This document shows, piece by piece, positions 34,641-45,400 of a stretch of DNA of 64,000 nt. A program made the position numbers and the translations under genes. Where the stretch lies: positions 124,001 through 188,000 of the forward strand of contig JABTTQ020001795.1 in assembly GCA_016081115.2 (NCBI GenBank), in the 5' to 3' direction. The notes under the pieces are model-generated. The model was not told the DNA's origin. It did no database searches and saw nothing but the letters and a program-made list of their open reading frames with translations. Each line of letters begins with the position of its first letter. The stretch's first letter is position 1. This DNA is from Rehmannia glutinosa (lineage: Eukaryota; Streptophyta; Magnoliopsida; Lamiales; Orobanchaceae).

Positions 34641-35534
34641 TAATAAAGAAACAGGGCTAAAATTGATCATTTCGAATAAGTAAGGCAAGAATTGTATATA
34701 GGCTTTAAAATTAGGCCATTCTTTGATTATTTTCCATAGTGTTTGGTGAAAAAGTTGTAAAAATACTTATTTATTTGTAAATTCAGACTAGAAGCAGAAG
34801 CAGAATCTAAAGAGCCTCTCTCCTTACTTTTAGATTCTGGTTAAATGAAGCAAAATAAGAAGCATAAGTTGGTACTTGCAAACACTAAAAAGTGTTTTTT
34901 TAGCCAAAAAATGAGAAACATTTTTTTAGTGATTACAAATACTCCCTTAAAGTCGAGGGTCGCAGAAGCAACTCAGGAAGTAGAAAACAAACAATATCGT
35001 GGGTGAACTATTTTTCTCTTTGAAAGAAAAAATGGGAGTGATTGCTTGACATTTCGTTTCGCTCATTTTTACTTTTAAAGAGAATAAGTGTGAAAAAATT
35101 ATTTTAAAAAATGAGAATAGATTTTGAGAGTGTGATTGAATATAAAATGAAAATGTGATATGATGGTGATAGTGTGATAGTTTTTTTTAGTATAATAGTG
35201 ATTTGATTTGATTGCTGATTTGAAAAATAAGAGAAAGTGAATAGTATATTTGTGATATGATTGTATAATATTGATTGGTGATGTGATATCTTTTTTATTT
35301 AAATTATAATTGGATATGATTGGCGATTTGAAAAATGAGAAAAGTGAATAGTGTATTTTTTGAAATTTTTCACAAGCAATCGTATATACATGCAAAATTT
35401 TATCCAAAAAGTGGAAGGGATAAAAAGTAAAAACCTTTCACAAGCAAGCACTCCCTTAATCTTTAAACCTGACCTTTCGTTTTCTAAGCTAACCTCTAGT
35501 TACCTATTTCAATTTAAAGATAATATCACACATA
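34641..35534. other. AT-rich spacer between pararetrovirus and gypsy element 2
   Basis: No gene. It contains the presumed right half of a small element (about 34731-34890) and an inverted-repeat element at 35034-35455. The last five bases before the LTR belong to the TATAC target duplication. Confidence 0.6.
35034..35455. mobile_element. Small inverted-repeat element (MITE)
   Basis: Ends are GGGAGTGATTGCTTG on the left and the inverse of GGGAGTGCTTGCTTG on the right, 15 bp with one mismatch, about 420 bp apart. The interior holds two diverged copies of a block with GATTTGAAAAAT(A/G)AGA(G)AAAGTGAATAGT. No clear target duplication was seen, so the superfamily is uncertain. Confidence 0.55.
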
Positions 35535-35539
35535 TATAC

Positions 35540-38500
35540 TGTGAAGCCCCGATTTTTCCGAGCTTATAATTGATCTTTATTGTCGTTTATACATTTGATC
35601 GACTATTTTACCGCGTCATTTTGATGGGTAATTATTAATAATATATACATTTTGTACTTTATTTCATTTTATTTAATTACTTGTGATCATGATCATCATT
35701 AATTCTATTTTGCATTTATGATCACTTGATTGATCATTATTACTATTTTTGTATTTATTAGTCACCTTAGAATTTTAAGAGACTATTTATTTTAGAGACT
35801 TTTACCTTATAAAATTAAGATTTTGATTTAGATTAAGTGATCATGAGACTTACAAGTGATCAAGGAAATCACTAATTATTTTGGAGATTGATATATTTCA
35901 TCTATTATCATCAAATTTGGGACAAAAAAAAAATATATGGAATTACCATAATGCCTTCATAGTGGACGACCAACATGGATATTTTTGGAGTAAAAATATC
36001 ATCCAACTCTTGTACACCTACACCTTATATTAGTCATCTTGTGTATAATTATACCATTAATTCAAACATTATACACATCATATCTTATATTACTTCTTTA
36101 ATATTATTTTTGCCAACATGTTGGAAGTCTTCCAACATTCCATTCAAACCAAGTCTTGCCCATACCTTTGACCTTAAATTGTCTCCCATGCATGAGGCAA
36201 AATGCAAGACACAATTTGAACAAAATTCCTCCCCCCTCTCTCATCAAGGTAGACGGCCATATGGCCATTTTTGTGTCAAAATTTCATTTCATTTTATCAC
36301 TAACACATTCATCTCATACACAAAATCCTCCTCCTTCTCTCTAAAATCCCAACTTTTCTCTACTCTTTCTTCTTACTTCTTCTTCAACACTTAGAAAATT
36401 TTCAAGATTTTTCCCCCTATTTCTTCAAAAAAGTTGAACACCCCCTCTACAAGGTAAGAAATTTTATCTCCAATCCATTTTTGATATCACATAGTTCATC
36501 TCTTCCACCTTCTTAACTTAAGTTTGAATTTGATTTGGAGGTACATTTAGAAGACTTTGAAGATTAGAGCTTGACATCATTTTGAAGAAGGACTTCAAAC
36601 TTGAAGAAGAACTAGTAAAGGAATTTGGACTACAAGGTAATAATTGAGTACTGGACCCCTTCTTTCCTCTTCTTTCTTTTTTTTTTCAAATTTTAACACC
36701 CCTTTTTCATTTTTCAGAAATAGGGGCTGACCTTAGGTGATTTTGGAGTTGAACCAAAATTTCCAAATTTAAAGCTTCAACTAGTCTCCAATCACCTACT
36801 ACACAAGGTAAAGTGTAGTCTTTCCCATTTTCTTATCTCCTTCTTTTTCTCCTTAATTTTTCTCTCATTTTCTAACTTCAATTTTTTTATATTTCTTGAC
36901 TTAGGGGCTGACCTAAGAAGCCTCATCCAAAAATTGTGAAATTATCCTTTTATTTCACAATTTTCCAATTTTAAGGTGGGTGAAAAAATATTTTCCAACT
37001 ATTAGGTGTTTTATTAAAATGCATATAGAAAACTTGATCATGAGCCTTGAGATATATATAATCTATGAATTGCATGTCAATTTTATGTATCAAGTCATGA
37101 AAATTCTCAAGAGTTGCTCAAAATTACTATTTATTAAATTTTAGGTGCATGCATGTGCAATTTAATGTTTTATTTGATAAATTCTTGTATGTATTGGACA
37201 TGCATGTGTATGATCTTTAAAATCTATGTTTTGGATGACTTATAACCTGGACAAGTCGAGCATAATTGATTAAATTTCAATTTTGGACTTAAAAATGTAA
37301 AAATGGAAAGTTGGTGGACTAAATTGCAAGAAAATAAAAGTTAAAGGACCCCTCTGCAAATTTCAAATTTTGGGACTGTAATCAGGTTCAAAAATGACTT
37401 TTGGACATTTTAATAAAGTTGTAAGAGTTTTAAGATAAATAAAACCAACCTTTAAAAGCCCAATGACTAGATTGTAAAATTTTGAAAGTTTAAGGGCTAC
37501 TTTGCAATTTTTAAAACTGCACCAGACCTAAACTTTGAAATTTGAAATTTTTACTCTTAAGGTACTGGGAATTACATATTTTAAAAGCATTCCAAAAATC
37601 CAAGTGTTTAGGGCTTGGAAAGTAATTTTACAAAAATTGAGGGACTAATGTTTAAAATACTAAACTTGAGGACCCAAATGAAATTTCCAGGACTTATGCA
37701 GCCCATGCACCGGAAAATACTAAATTAACTATAACATAATTATATTTAGGACCCAAGGTTCAAATTTCATAACAATTGGACCCCTAAAAACCTTAAAGGC
37801 AATTATTTCAAAATGGGACAAAAATGATATTTTCAAAAGTTAAAGGACCTACACATATTTCTTTTAAAAACTGCTTTTGTCCCAATATCCTACTAACCTT
37901 AGTGACATTTTTCAAGTGGAATCACATTAAAATCCCTTCCGGTTTGTGAGTTCCGATTATTTTAAACTTAAGGTCCGAATTGGCAATTTTTACAAATTTG
38001 GGGCCAATGTGAGAATTTTATAAAAACTCGACCTCAAAACTTTAAAGACCTGAATCTCTGGACAATTTAGAGAATTTAGGAACTGACCTCATAATTTTTC
38101 AAGGTTGGGATATTTAATTATTCAATTTTTAACCCCAAATGTGTTGGTTTTACAAAACGGGGCTAAATTACAATTTTTCTTTTATAAAGGACCTAACTCA
38201 AATTATTTTCTCTTTTACTAAAATAGCCCTGGACCCTCTGACTTGGAGATTTAATTAAAGTATTTTATTTTCCCAAAAACCCTTGACTTATCGGATCAAT
38301 TTGACCGATTAATACCCGATCGCGGAGCGACTTCCTCGCCTTGCGATTTGAATCTATAACGGGACTTATGTTCCACCTAATCTTTCAAGATATCGAAGGT
38401 TGCTTATCCTTCCGATAATCATCTTCATCCAAAAACTCCACCAACGCCAAAATTGCCCTCGCGTTATTTTCAAAAAATTTCCTGAACTGCTTCCCTATAT

Positions 38501-39609
38501 CAATAATACTCGACTGCCTGGTTGACTGCCTGTACTTGTATTTACTTTCCTGCCTGAGTCAACTTGGTGTGTCGAGCTCATAGTCGGAATGGATACGTCG
38601 GGGATGGAACCGGGCAGCTCGGCTACTATTCCACTCTTCAGGCCCCATCGTCCTAATCCCGCAACTGAGGGACGGAGTGTCCAAGGGAAGCGGGTCATAG
38701 TGCTTGAGGTATAATCATGATTATGACAGATCCGAGCCTTGCAAGCTCCACTGTGGATTTTGTCTTTGCCTATGGAGCGATAAGGTGACCGGTCTTGGAC
38801 CATCCCGCCCGGGAGTTACAAGGAAGAACGAAGGAATCATTTGTCGATCCACACGATTCCGGAGTTATTGGACCCGTTTGTTGGCGCTACAAATGCACGC
38901 AACCGCTACTTGTTTTGCATTGGTTGGCGCTACAAAACCGCGACGCAACCATTATCGCCTTGCATGGGATTGGCGTTACATTTTCGCACGCAATCCTACT
39001 TGTCTTGATTTGAATCACATAGTGCTGTGTGACCATGAATCTGCATTTCTTGAATCTGTATATGTATATTACTTAAATATATTTATCACGACGCTTGGAT
39101 CGTGTGTGAATTCATGCATCATACTCACGCGTTTTCATATAATGTTTTCTCACATTAACTATATATATCGCCACACTTGCACACGATCACCCCATCCATC
39201 GAGATTTGTCTCATCCCCACCTATTTTCTAACCTTAGATGAGGATTTCGTTGAAGATCTTTGAACCGACCCTGGATTGAGACCTTGTACTCCGCTTGTTG
39301 GATTTACTACTTCTTCTTGTTGTTGATTGGACTCTTTTCTTGTGTTGTTGTTGGACTCTTGTATTTCTTTCCATTAGTTTTTAATCGAAGGGTGTAGGAC
39401 CCTTTGACTTTAAGTTGCTATATTTGGTTGATTTTCGGGATGTAATATGGATTATGGATTGTAGATCGTAAGTTGTAATTGTACTTGTTATTTTATTTTT
39501 TTTGCTATTTAGACTCTGTTTCATTGGGTTTTCGTTGATATTTGTCTCAGATTGTTTGGTTATTGTATTTAAGTTGTGGATCGTCGTCGCGTTCCATTTG
39601 GGCGTGTGA
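35540..39609 (+). repeat. 5' LTR of gypsy element 2
   Basis: Starts TGTGAAGCCCC and ends near GGGCGTGTGA, just before the primer site; about 4070 bp. It holds a pyrimidine-rich segment, many alternating 'grey' tracts without coding sense, the GGCG(C/T)TACAAAT tandem units at about 38876-39005, and a TATATATA box near 39160. LTRs of several kb are typical of Tekay-type chromoviruses. Small open frames inside (for example at 35975 and 38704) also occur in the other LTRs with stops and look non-functional. Confidence 0.9.
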
Positions 39610-39614
39610 TTAAG

Positions 39615-39626
39615 TGGTATCGAGCT
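39615..39626 (+). other. Primer binding site of gypsy element 2 (decayed)
   Basis: Reads TGGTATCGAGCT, matching TGGTATCAGAGC (initiator tRNA-Met complement) with two bases missing. It lies five bases after the 5' LTR end. Confidence 0.75.
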
Positions 39627-39915
39627 CGGCTAGTAAGATGGAAACTTACACCAAGCTGACCCAGGATAGGACCCTCGGTCTGTGTTTTGGGTAGTACCGC
39701 GACTTGACTCATTAAGTGTGAAATCGATTTCAAATTGGCATAGAACCGTCTTATTGATATTTGAACTAAGTTAGAACGCATATTTTGAGATTTCATAGTC
39801 ATACTTGTTTTGACTTAGTTGATTCTTGACTGATTTCCCTTATTTGTTCTTTCCTTATTCTCTCCCTATCTTTCCTCTACCTTTGACTGATCCGCCTTAG
39901 TTTTGTTTGATCAGG

Positions 39916-40590
39916 ATGGAGCCGACGCCGCTTTCATGGTGGGATGTTTTCCATGCCCGTCTGAGCGGGAATATTACGGCATCGATGATTCACCGGCACC
40001 GGGAGAGTGATCGCGCGACCTCAGAGCTAGCCCAGGAGCGCCAGCGTAATAGGGACCTAACTCAGCGCTTGGCGAGGAGCCAAGATGAGAAGAGCGAGCT
40101 GACCACTGTCATCAAGGACCGCGATAACACCATAAAGAGCGGGAGGACCAAATCTGAGTATCCGGGAGAGCGCTGGATAACATGCGAGAGAAGATGAAGA
40201 GGGCAAGTGACGGCCGCGAGAAATGGGAGATTGACGCCCGCCTATCCCGCGACACCATCGAGCGCTTGGAGACCCTCATCAAGCGAGATGACGAGTCATA
40301 GAGGACCTTACACAGGCCCTAGCTCGAGAGACACGACCGGGAGGTGCTTTGGCGGCCTATTGCTCGGCCCATTGCCCCGCCCGAGGTGGAGCCCGTACCG
40401 ACGACAGGAGGATCCCGGTCGACATTGGAGAGCCGGAGGCACTCGAGGTGCTCCACTCGATGAGGCTCAGGGATTCGAGCAGTGGTTGGACTTCGTGGAT
40501 TGGCCTGAGGTCGAGGCGCCACCTCAGCCCGACCCAGCCCCGATTATGGACATAGTTGCGAGCGGCGATGATGGCGATCTCACTGATTAG
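39916..40590 (+). pseudogene. Coiled-coil ORF between primer site and gag
   Basis: An ORF of about 225 codons lies upstream of gag, now split by an indel near 40150-40200. The first part starts MEPTPLSWWDVFHARLSGNI and continues with a charged heptad-like helix (ERQRNRDLTQRLARSQDEKS). After the shift the end reads EQWLDFVDWPEVEAPPQPDP and an acidic tail DIVASGDDGDLTD to a natural stop at 40590. The GC content is clearly higher than in the LTR. I do not recognise a domain. It could be an N-terminal part of the gag precursor or a separate accessory protein; 290 bp and stops separate it from the gag start. Confidence 0.55.
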
Positions 40591-40878
40591 TTAGTTGATT
40601 GTTAGTTTGTACTTCTGTTGTTGTAGTCGCGTATCCCAGTGTTGTACCTTACTTTCTATTGTACTAGATTCAGATGTAGTTTGGTTTCGATGTATCTGAC
40701 TTAGTAATTCTGCTGTTGTACTATGGGTGTATTCAAGTTTTACATTAATGGATATGCCTTTTGCTATTTATTGAGTGTCTTGTGTTTGATGTTACTTTCC
40801 TGCGATATCACTTGCTTTACGCAAATAATTATTGTATTCATTTACTCGTGAATCACAACTAACGCTTCAAGATACAGA

Positions 40879-41900
40879 ATGGCCGAACATTGAGGACGTT
40901 GGAGACCTCGTCGCGTTCCACGAGGGGATGATGATGTAACCAGGGACCGGGTACCCTCTCCTGAATTACCACCGCCTCCTCCACCTGCTGCAGGAGACAA
41001 CTTGACTGCACAGGCCCTACAACAAATACTGGTTTTCATGAGTCAATAGACAGAGCCTCAACCCCGTGCTCCCAAACCCGCCAGAGAGGCGAACGATCGC
41101 ACGTTGGAGCGATTTCTGCGGTTCAACCCACCAGCCTTATTGGGAGAGCCGGACGATTTGAAAACAGAAGAATGGGTAGAGAAGTTGGAGAATATCTTCG
41201 ATGCTCTCCAATACTCCGATGAGCAGAAAGTCACACTCGCCGTATTTCATCTGGAATCGGCTGCTAGAGACTGGTGGAGGGCAGTTGAAAGGAGATGGGA
41301 ACAGACCAGGGTAGTCGAACATGGGGAAATTTCTTGGTTGAGTTGATGAGCAGTATATTCCACGAGGTTGTGAAAGAAGCGCGCCGAGATGAATTACACA
41401 GTTGAGGCAAGGGAACTGATCGTAGCTCAAGATGAAGTCCGATTTCACCGATTGTCCAAGTATGCTCTGGGGACAATCAAGACATCAAGAGGATAAGCTT
41501 TACAAGTTCACTCGAGGATTGAAACGGAACTTGAAAAGCTTGTTGTTGGTTGTTGAATCGACAACCTACTCGTAGCGGTAAAGCGGCTCTCCGCATTAGT
41601 CGGGATCGAACCGTCATCGACATGATTCATCGAATAGGCCATCGAGCAGTCTTAAGAGGATAGCTGTGGGACAACCATCTAAATTGCCTGCTAAGTTTCA
41701 AAAGGGACCGATTAATAAAATAGACAAGGGAAAGAGACCGATCAAGGAAAGCGGGTCAAGTGTGTGCGCATTGCCGAAATCGGGACATACCGCCAACGAT
41801 CGTTGGCGTAAACAAGGAAGGTGTTTGCGTTGTGGTAGTAATCGGCACCACCGCAAGATTGCCGGCACGATGGCCAAACCAAAATGACGCAGGAGCAGCG
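40879..41900 (+). pseudogene. Gypsy gag, broken
   Basis: The start codon at 40879 is followed after four codons by a stop (MAEH*), probably a point mutation. The same frame continues through PSPELPPPPPPAAGDN and LTAQALQQILVFMSQ. The 41104-41346 frame carries the capsid core: FLRFNPPALLGEPDD, EEWVEKLENIFDAL and LESAARDWWRAVERR. Around 41666-41887 follow a basic stretch and zinc knuckles, of which KQGRCLRCGSNRHH is the clearest and the first (CAHCRNRDIPPT) is shifted. Several indels break the frame. Confidence 0.8.
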
Positions 41901-41980
41901 GGAAATGGCCAGGGTAATCGGGCAAGGATGCCCGCTCGAGCATTTGCACTAGTCGGACGGGAGGCTCGGAGGCGGCAGGC

Positions 41981-42295
41981 GTGGTGGAAGGTACGCTTCT
42001 AGTATCTAACCACTACGCTAAAATATTGTTCGACCCTGGATCAACGCATTCATTTGTTGCACCGCATCTTGTACACAAACTGCATGCATGCATGGAACAT
42101 ATGCCTATATGTCTAGAAGTGTCAACTCCTATGGGTGCAAGTCAGATAACAAATATTATCTATAATGCATGCGAAGTTAGGATTGTTGAGATAAACTTTC
42201 CTGCCGATTTGATCTTATTACCTATATCCGAATACGACGTGATATTGGGAATGAATCAAGTTATCTGCACACCATGCACAAATGGACCGCCATAA
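41981..42295 (+). pseudogene. Gypsy protease
   Basis: A 104-residue frame with GTLLVSNHYAKILFDPGSTH and SFVAPHLVHKLHAC, the aspartic protease active-site region in the DPG form common in plant gypsy elements. It continues with SQITNIIYNACEV and LILLPISEYDVILGMN, the flap and second conserved block. It loses frame right after the GMN(W) motif through an indel. Confidence 0.82.
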
Positions 42296-42384
42296 CAAGT
42301 CCATTAAGCTATGTGAACCGGAAAACCCGAAGTGGAAATTTCGGAGAGGGCACGAGTTAAGATTGCCCCAATCATTTCAAAGCA

Positions 42385-43100
42385 ATGAAAGCGAGGAAGC
42401 GATCACTAGAGGGGCTCATGGTGGTACTGGCGTTTGTAATTAACAAACCCAAGGTTGAGACACAAATCAACCAAGTACCTGTAGTGTCAAAATATACGGA
42501 TGTATTTCCACAAGAACTCACCACTGTCCCTCCAGATAGGGAAGTCGAGTTCGCTATCGAGGTATTACCAGGGACTGCCCCGATTGCCAGAACACCGTAT
42601 AGAATGGCTCCTCTTGAGTTACAAGAGTCGAAAATGCAATTACAGAAACTGATGGATGTGGGATTTATCCGACCGAGTACGTCTCCGTGTGGAGCACTGT
42701 CTTTGTTCGTCAAAAAGATGGATGGCACATTAAGACTATGTATAGATTATCGTGGTCTTAATAGCGTGACCATCAAGAACAAATACCCCCTCCCGAGGAT
42801 AGACGAACTATTTGATCAACTTCAAGGAGCGACGAAGTTTGACTTACAACAAGGATATTATCAACTGAAGATCCGCGAAAGAGACATTTCCAAAGCGCAT
42901 TTCAAACCCGATATGGACACTACGAGTTTGTAGTAATGCCTTCGGTCGACAAATGCACGGCGGCATTTATGGACACGATGCATCGAGTCTTCCAACCTTA
43001 TTTGGATCAATTCGTAGTGATATTCATTGATGACATACTCGTATACTCTAAGTCTAGAGAAGAGCACGAGTGTCATCGAAAATCGTTTTAGAGACACTAC
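42385..43100 (+). pseudogene. Gypsy reverse transcriptase, frameshifted
   Basis: The 42385-42933 frame contains TTVPPDREVEFAIEVLPGTA, RMAPLELQESKMQLQKLMD, LRLCIDYRGLNSVTIKNKYP and KFDLQQGYYQLKIRERDIS. A small deletion has removed the VYS segment before KFDLQQ. After a shift near 42905 the sequence continues with a changed F(V)VMPS block, FMDTMHRVFQPYLDQF and the catalytic FIDDILVYSKS near 43020, then shifts again. Confidence 0.85.
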
Positions 43101-43564
43101 GAGCATAAATTTGTATGCCAAATTTCAAGTGCGAATTTTGGCTTAGTGAAGTCGCGTTCTTGGGGAACATAGTATCCGCACCTTTGGGATTGCGGTGGAT
43201 CCTTCAAGAACAGGACGGTGGTTGAATGGAAACAATCCGAGTCAGCGAAATCGGGGAGTTTCAGGACTATTTGGATATTATCGAATATTTATCCGAATTT
43301 CTCCAAGATAGCCGGACCGCTCACTCAACTAACCGGAAGCAAGTCAAGTTTGAGTGGAATGACAAGTGAGAGGCGAGTTTCAAGAGTGAAGAAACGACTT
43401 ACTACGACTCAGTCTTAGCCCTTCCAAAGGGAACCGAAAACTTTGTCGTCTACAGTGATGCATCAAAAGAAGGACTAGGAGCAGTGCTCATGTAGGAAGG
43501 AAAAGTTATCGCTTATGCATCACGAAAGCTCAAGCCGTATGAGGCCAATTATCCAACGCATGAC

Positions 43565-45361
43565 TTGGAATTGGCAGCAATAGTGTTCGTGTTGAAGAAA
43601 TGGAGACACTATCTCTACGGAGCAACATTCACGGTTTTCACGGACCATAAGAGCTTGAAGTACCTATTCTCCCAGAAAGACCTCAATCTGAGGCAACGGA
43701 GATGGATGGAGTTGATTGAGGACTATCACTTTGATATCCAATACCATCCCGGGAAAGCTAACGTCGTAGCAGGACGCTCTAAGCGTAAAGCGAGCTTAGC
43801 CAGACTTATGATTCGAGAGTGGGAATCATTAGAAGAGCTGAGCAATTGGAATCTGACGAGAACCAATACTCAAATTTCATGTGCTAACATTTCGGTTACA
43901 CCCAATCTGCTGAAAGAGATCAAAGAAGCACAAGAGAAATATACACATCTTCAAAAACTGAAGGAGAAGATACTTAAAGGAGAAAGATCAGAATTCTTGG
44001 TACCTGAAGATGGAGTTATCAGATTCCGGAATCGAGTGTGTGTACCAAATGACGAGCAGATTAGGAATAAAATCCTAGCAGAGGCACACCGTTCAAAATA
44101 CACTATACATCCTGGAGGAAACAAGATGTATAAGGATTTGAAAAGGAGTTATTGGTGGGTAAACATGAAGAACCAAGTAGCAGAATTCGTTGCGAGATGT
44201 TTGACTTGTCAACGAGTAAAAGCAGAACACCAACGACCATCTGGTTTACTACAACCGTTGAGAATTCCCGAGTGGAAATGGGAACATATAATGATGGACT
44301 TCGTGACGGATCTACCAAGGACCAGAGGAGGCCATGATGCTATTTGGGTAGTTGTAGACCGACTCACGAAATCTGCACACTTTTTAGCCATCAAGAAAAG
44401 CGATAGCTTGCGAAACTTGCACATGCATTTATATCAGAAATCATTCGATTTTGCATGGAGTACCAGTCGACATAGTATCCGACAGAGACCCGAGGTTTGT
44501 CTCAGATTTTGGAAGTGCTTGCACGAGGAATTGGGTACCTCGCTAAGTTTCAGCACAGTAGCACATCCACAAACCGATGGACAGTCTGAGCGAACAATTC
44601 AAACCCTTGAAGATATGCTGCAAGCCTGCACATTGGATTTTCAAGGAAGTTGGGATTCGCACTTACCATTAGCCGAATTTGCCTACAATAACAGTTATCA
44701 GGCCACGATTGGGATGGCACCCTACGAGGCATTATATGGGCGAAAATGTAGATCCCCACTACACTGGGAGATTGATGACCAATGGACTCCGAAAGAGAAA
44801 CAAAAGTCGCCCTCGATTCCAAAGGTCGACTTAGTTCAGGAGGCCATGGAGAAGGTCAAGCTGATCAAGGAGCGGATTCGCACAACTCAGAGCCGCCAAA
44901 AGAGTTACGCGGACAAGAGAAGAAAGGATTTGGAATTTGAAGTCGGTGATGAAGTATTTCTCAGACTCTCACCACGGAAAGGATTGATCAATCCGAAGAA
45001 AGGAGGAAAGTTGAGTCCGAGATATGTTGGACCTTACAAGATTTTACAAAGGATCGGGAAGTTAGCCTACCGACTCGAGTTACCAGCACCACATGCGGGA
45101 ATGCACAATGTATTCCATGTGTCGAGACTGAAGAAGTATCAACCAGATCCCGAGCATATCATCACTCGAGATACTCCTCCTCTATTGGAAAATCTATCCT
45201 ACACCGAGAGGCCGATCCGGATCATTGATCAACAGATACGATAGTTGCGTAAGAGAGAAATCCCGATGGTTAAAGTGGTGTGGCAGAACCACAACCGAGA
45301 CGAAGACGCAACGTGGGAGATGGAAGAAGACATGAGGAATCAATATCCAGAACTATTCTGA
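43565..45361 (+). pseudogene. Gypsy RNase H, integrase and chromodomain, mostly open
   Basis: A 559-residue frame (43565-45244). RNase H residues include KKWRHYLYGATF and FTDHKSLKYLF. Integrase has its His-His-Cys-Cys finger (HRSKYTIH ... CLTCQRVK), the first catalytic Asp (HIMMDFVTDLP) and the Glu region (HPQTDGQSERTIQTLE). The second catalytic Asp block, normally VSDRDPRF, is replaced by out-of-frame sequence (SFDFAWSTSRHSIRQRPEVC) because two indels compensate each other. A TAG at 45242-45244 cuts off the chromodomain-like tail (MVKVVWQNHNRDEDATWEM), which stays in frame to 45361. The protein could not integrate DNA. Confidence 0.88.
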
Positions 45362-45388
45362 AGAGAATTTGGGGACCAAATTCTTTTT

Positions 45389-45400
45389 AGGAGGGGAGGA
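45389..45400 (+). other. Polypurine tract of gypsy element 2
   Basis: AGGAGGGGAGGA directly precedes the 3' LTR start, as required to prime plus-strand DNA synthesis. The equivalent tract of gypsy element 1 is AGGAGAGGAGAA at 13769-13780. Confidence 0.9.

Noticed and set aside
35975..36394. 139-residue open frame inside the 5' LTR (and its 94-residue partner at 45969)
   Set aside because: The equivalent positions in the two LTRs of the same element have different frame lengths caused by single-base indels, and the composition is that of CT-rich leader. No domain; treated as non-coding LTR.
38704..39231. 175-residue open frame near the LTR end
   Set aside because: It lies across the tandem GGCGCTACAAAT units and the TATA region, is broken in the other three LTRs and matches no known protein family.
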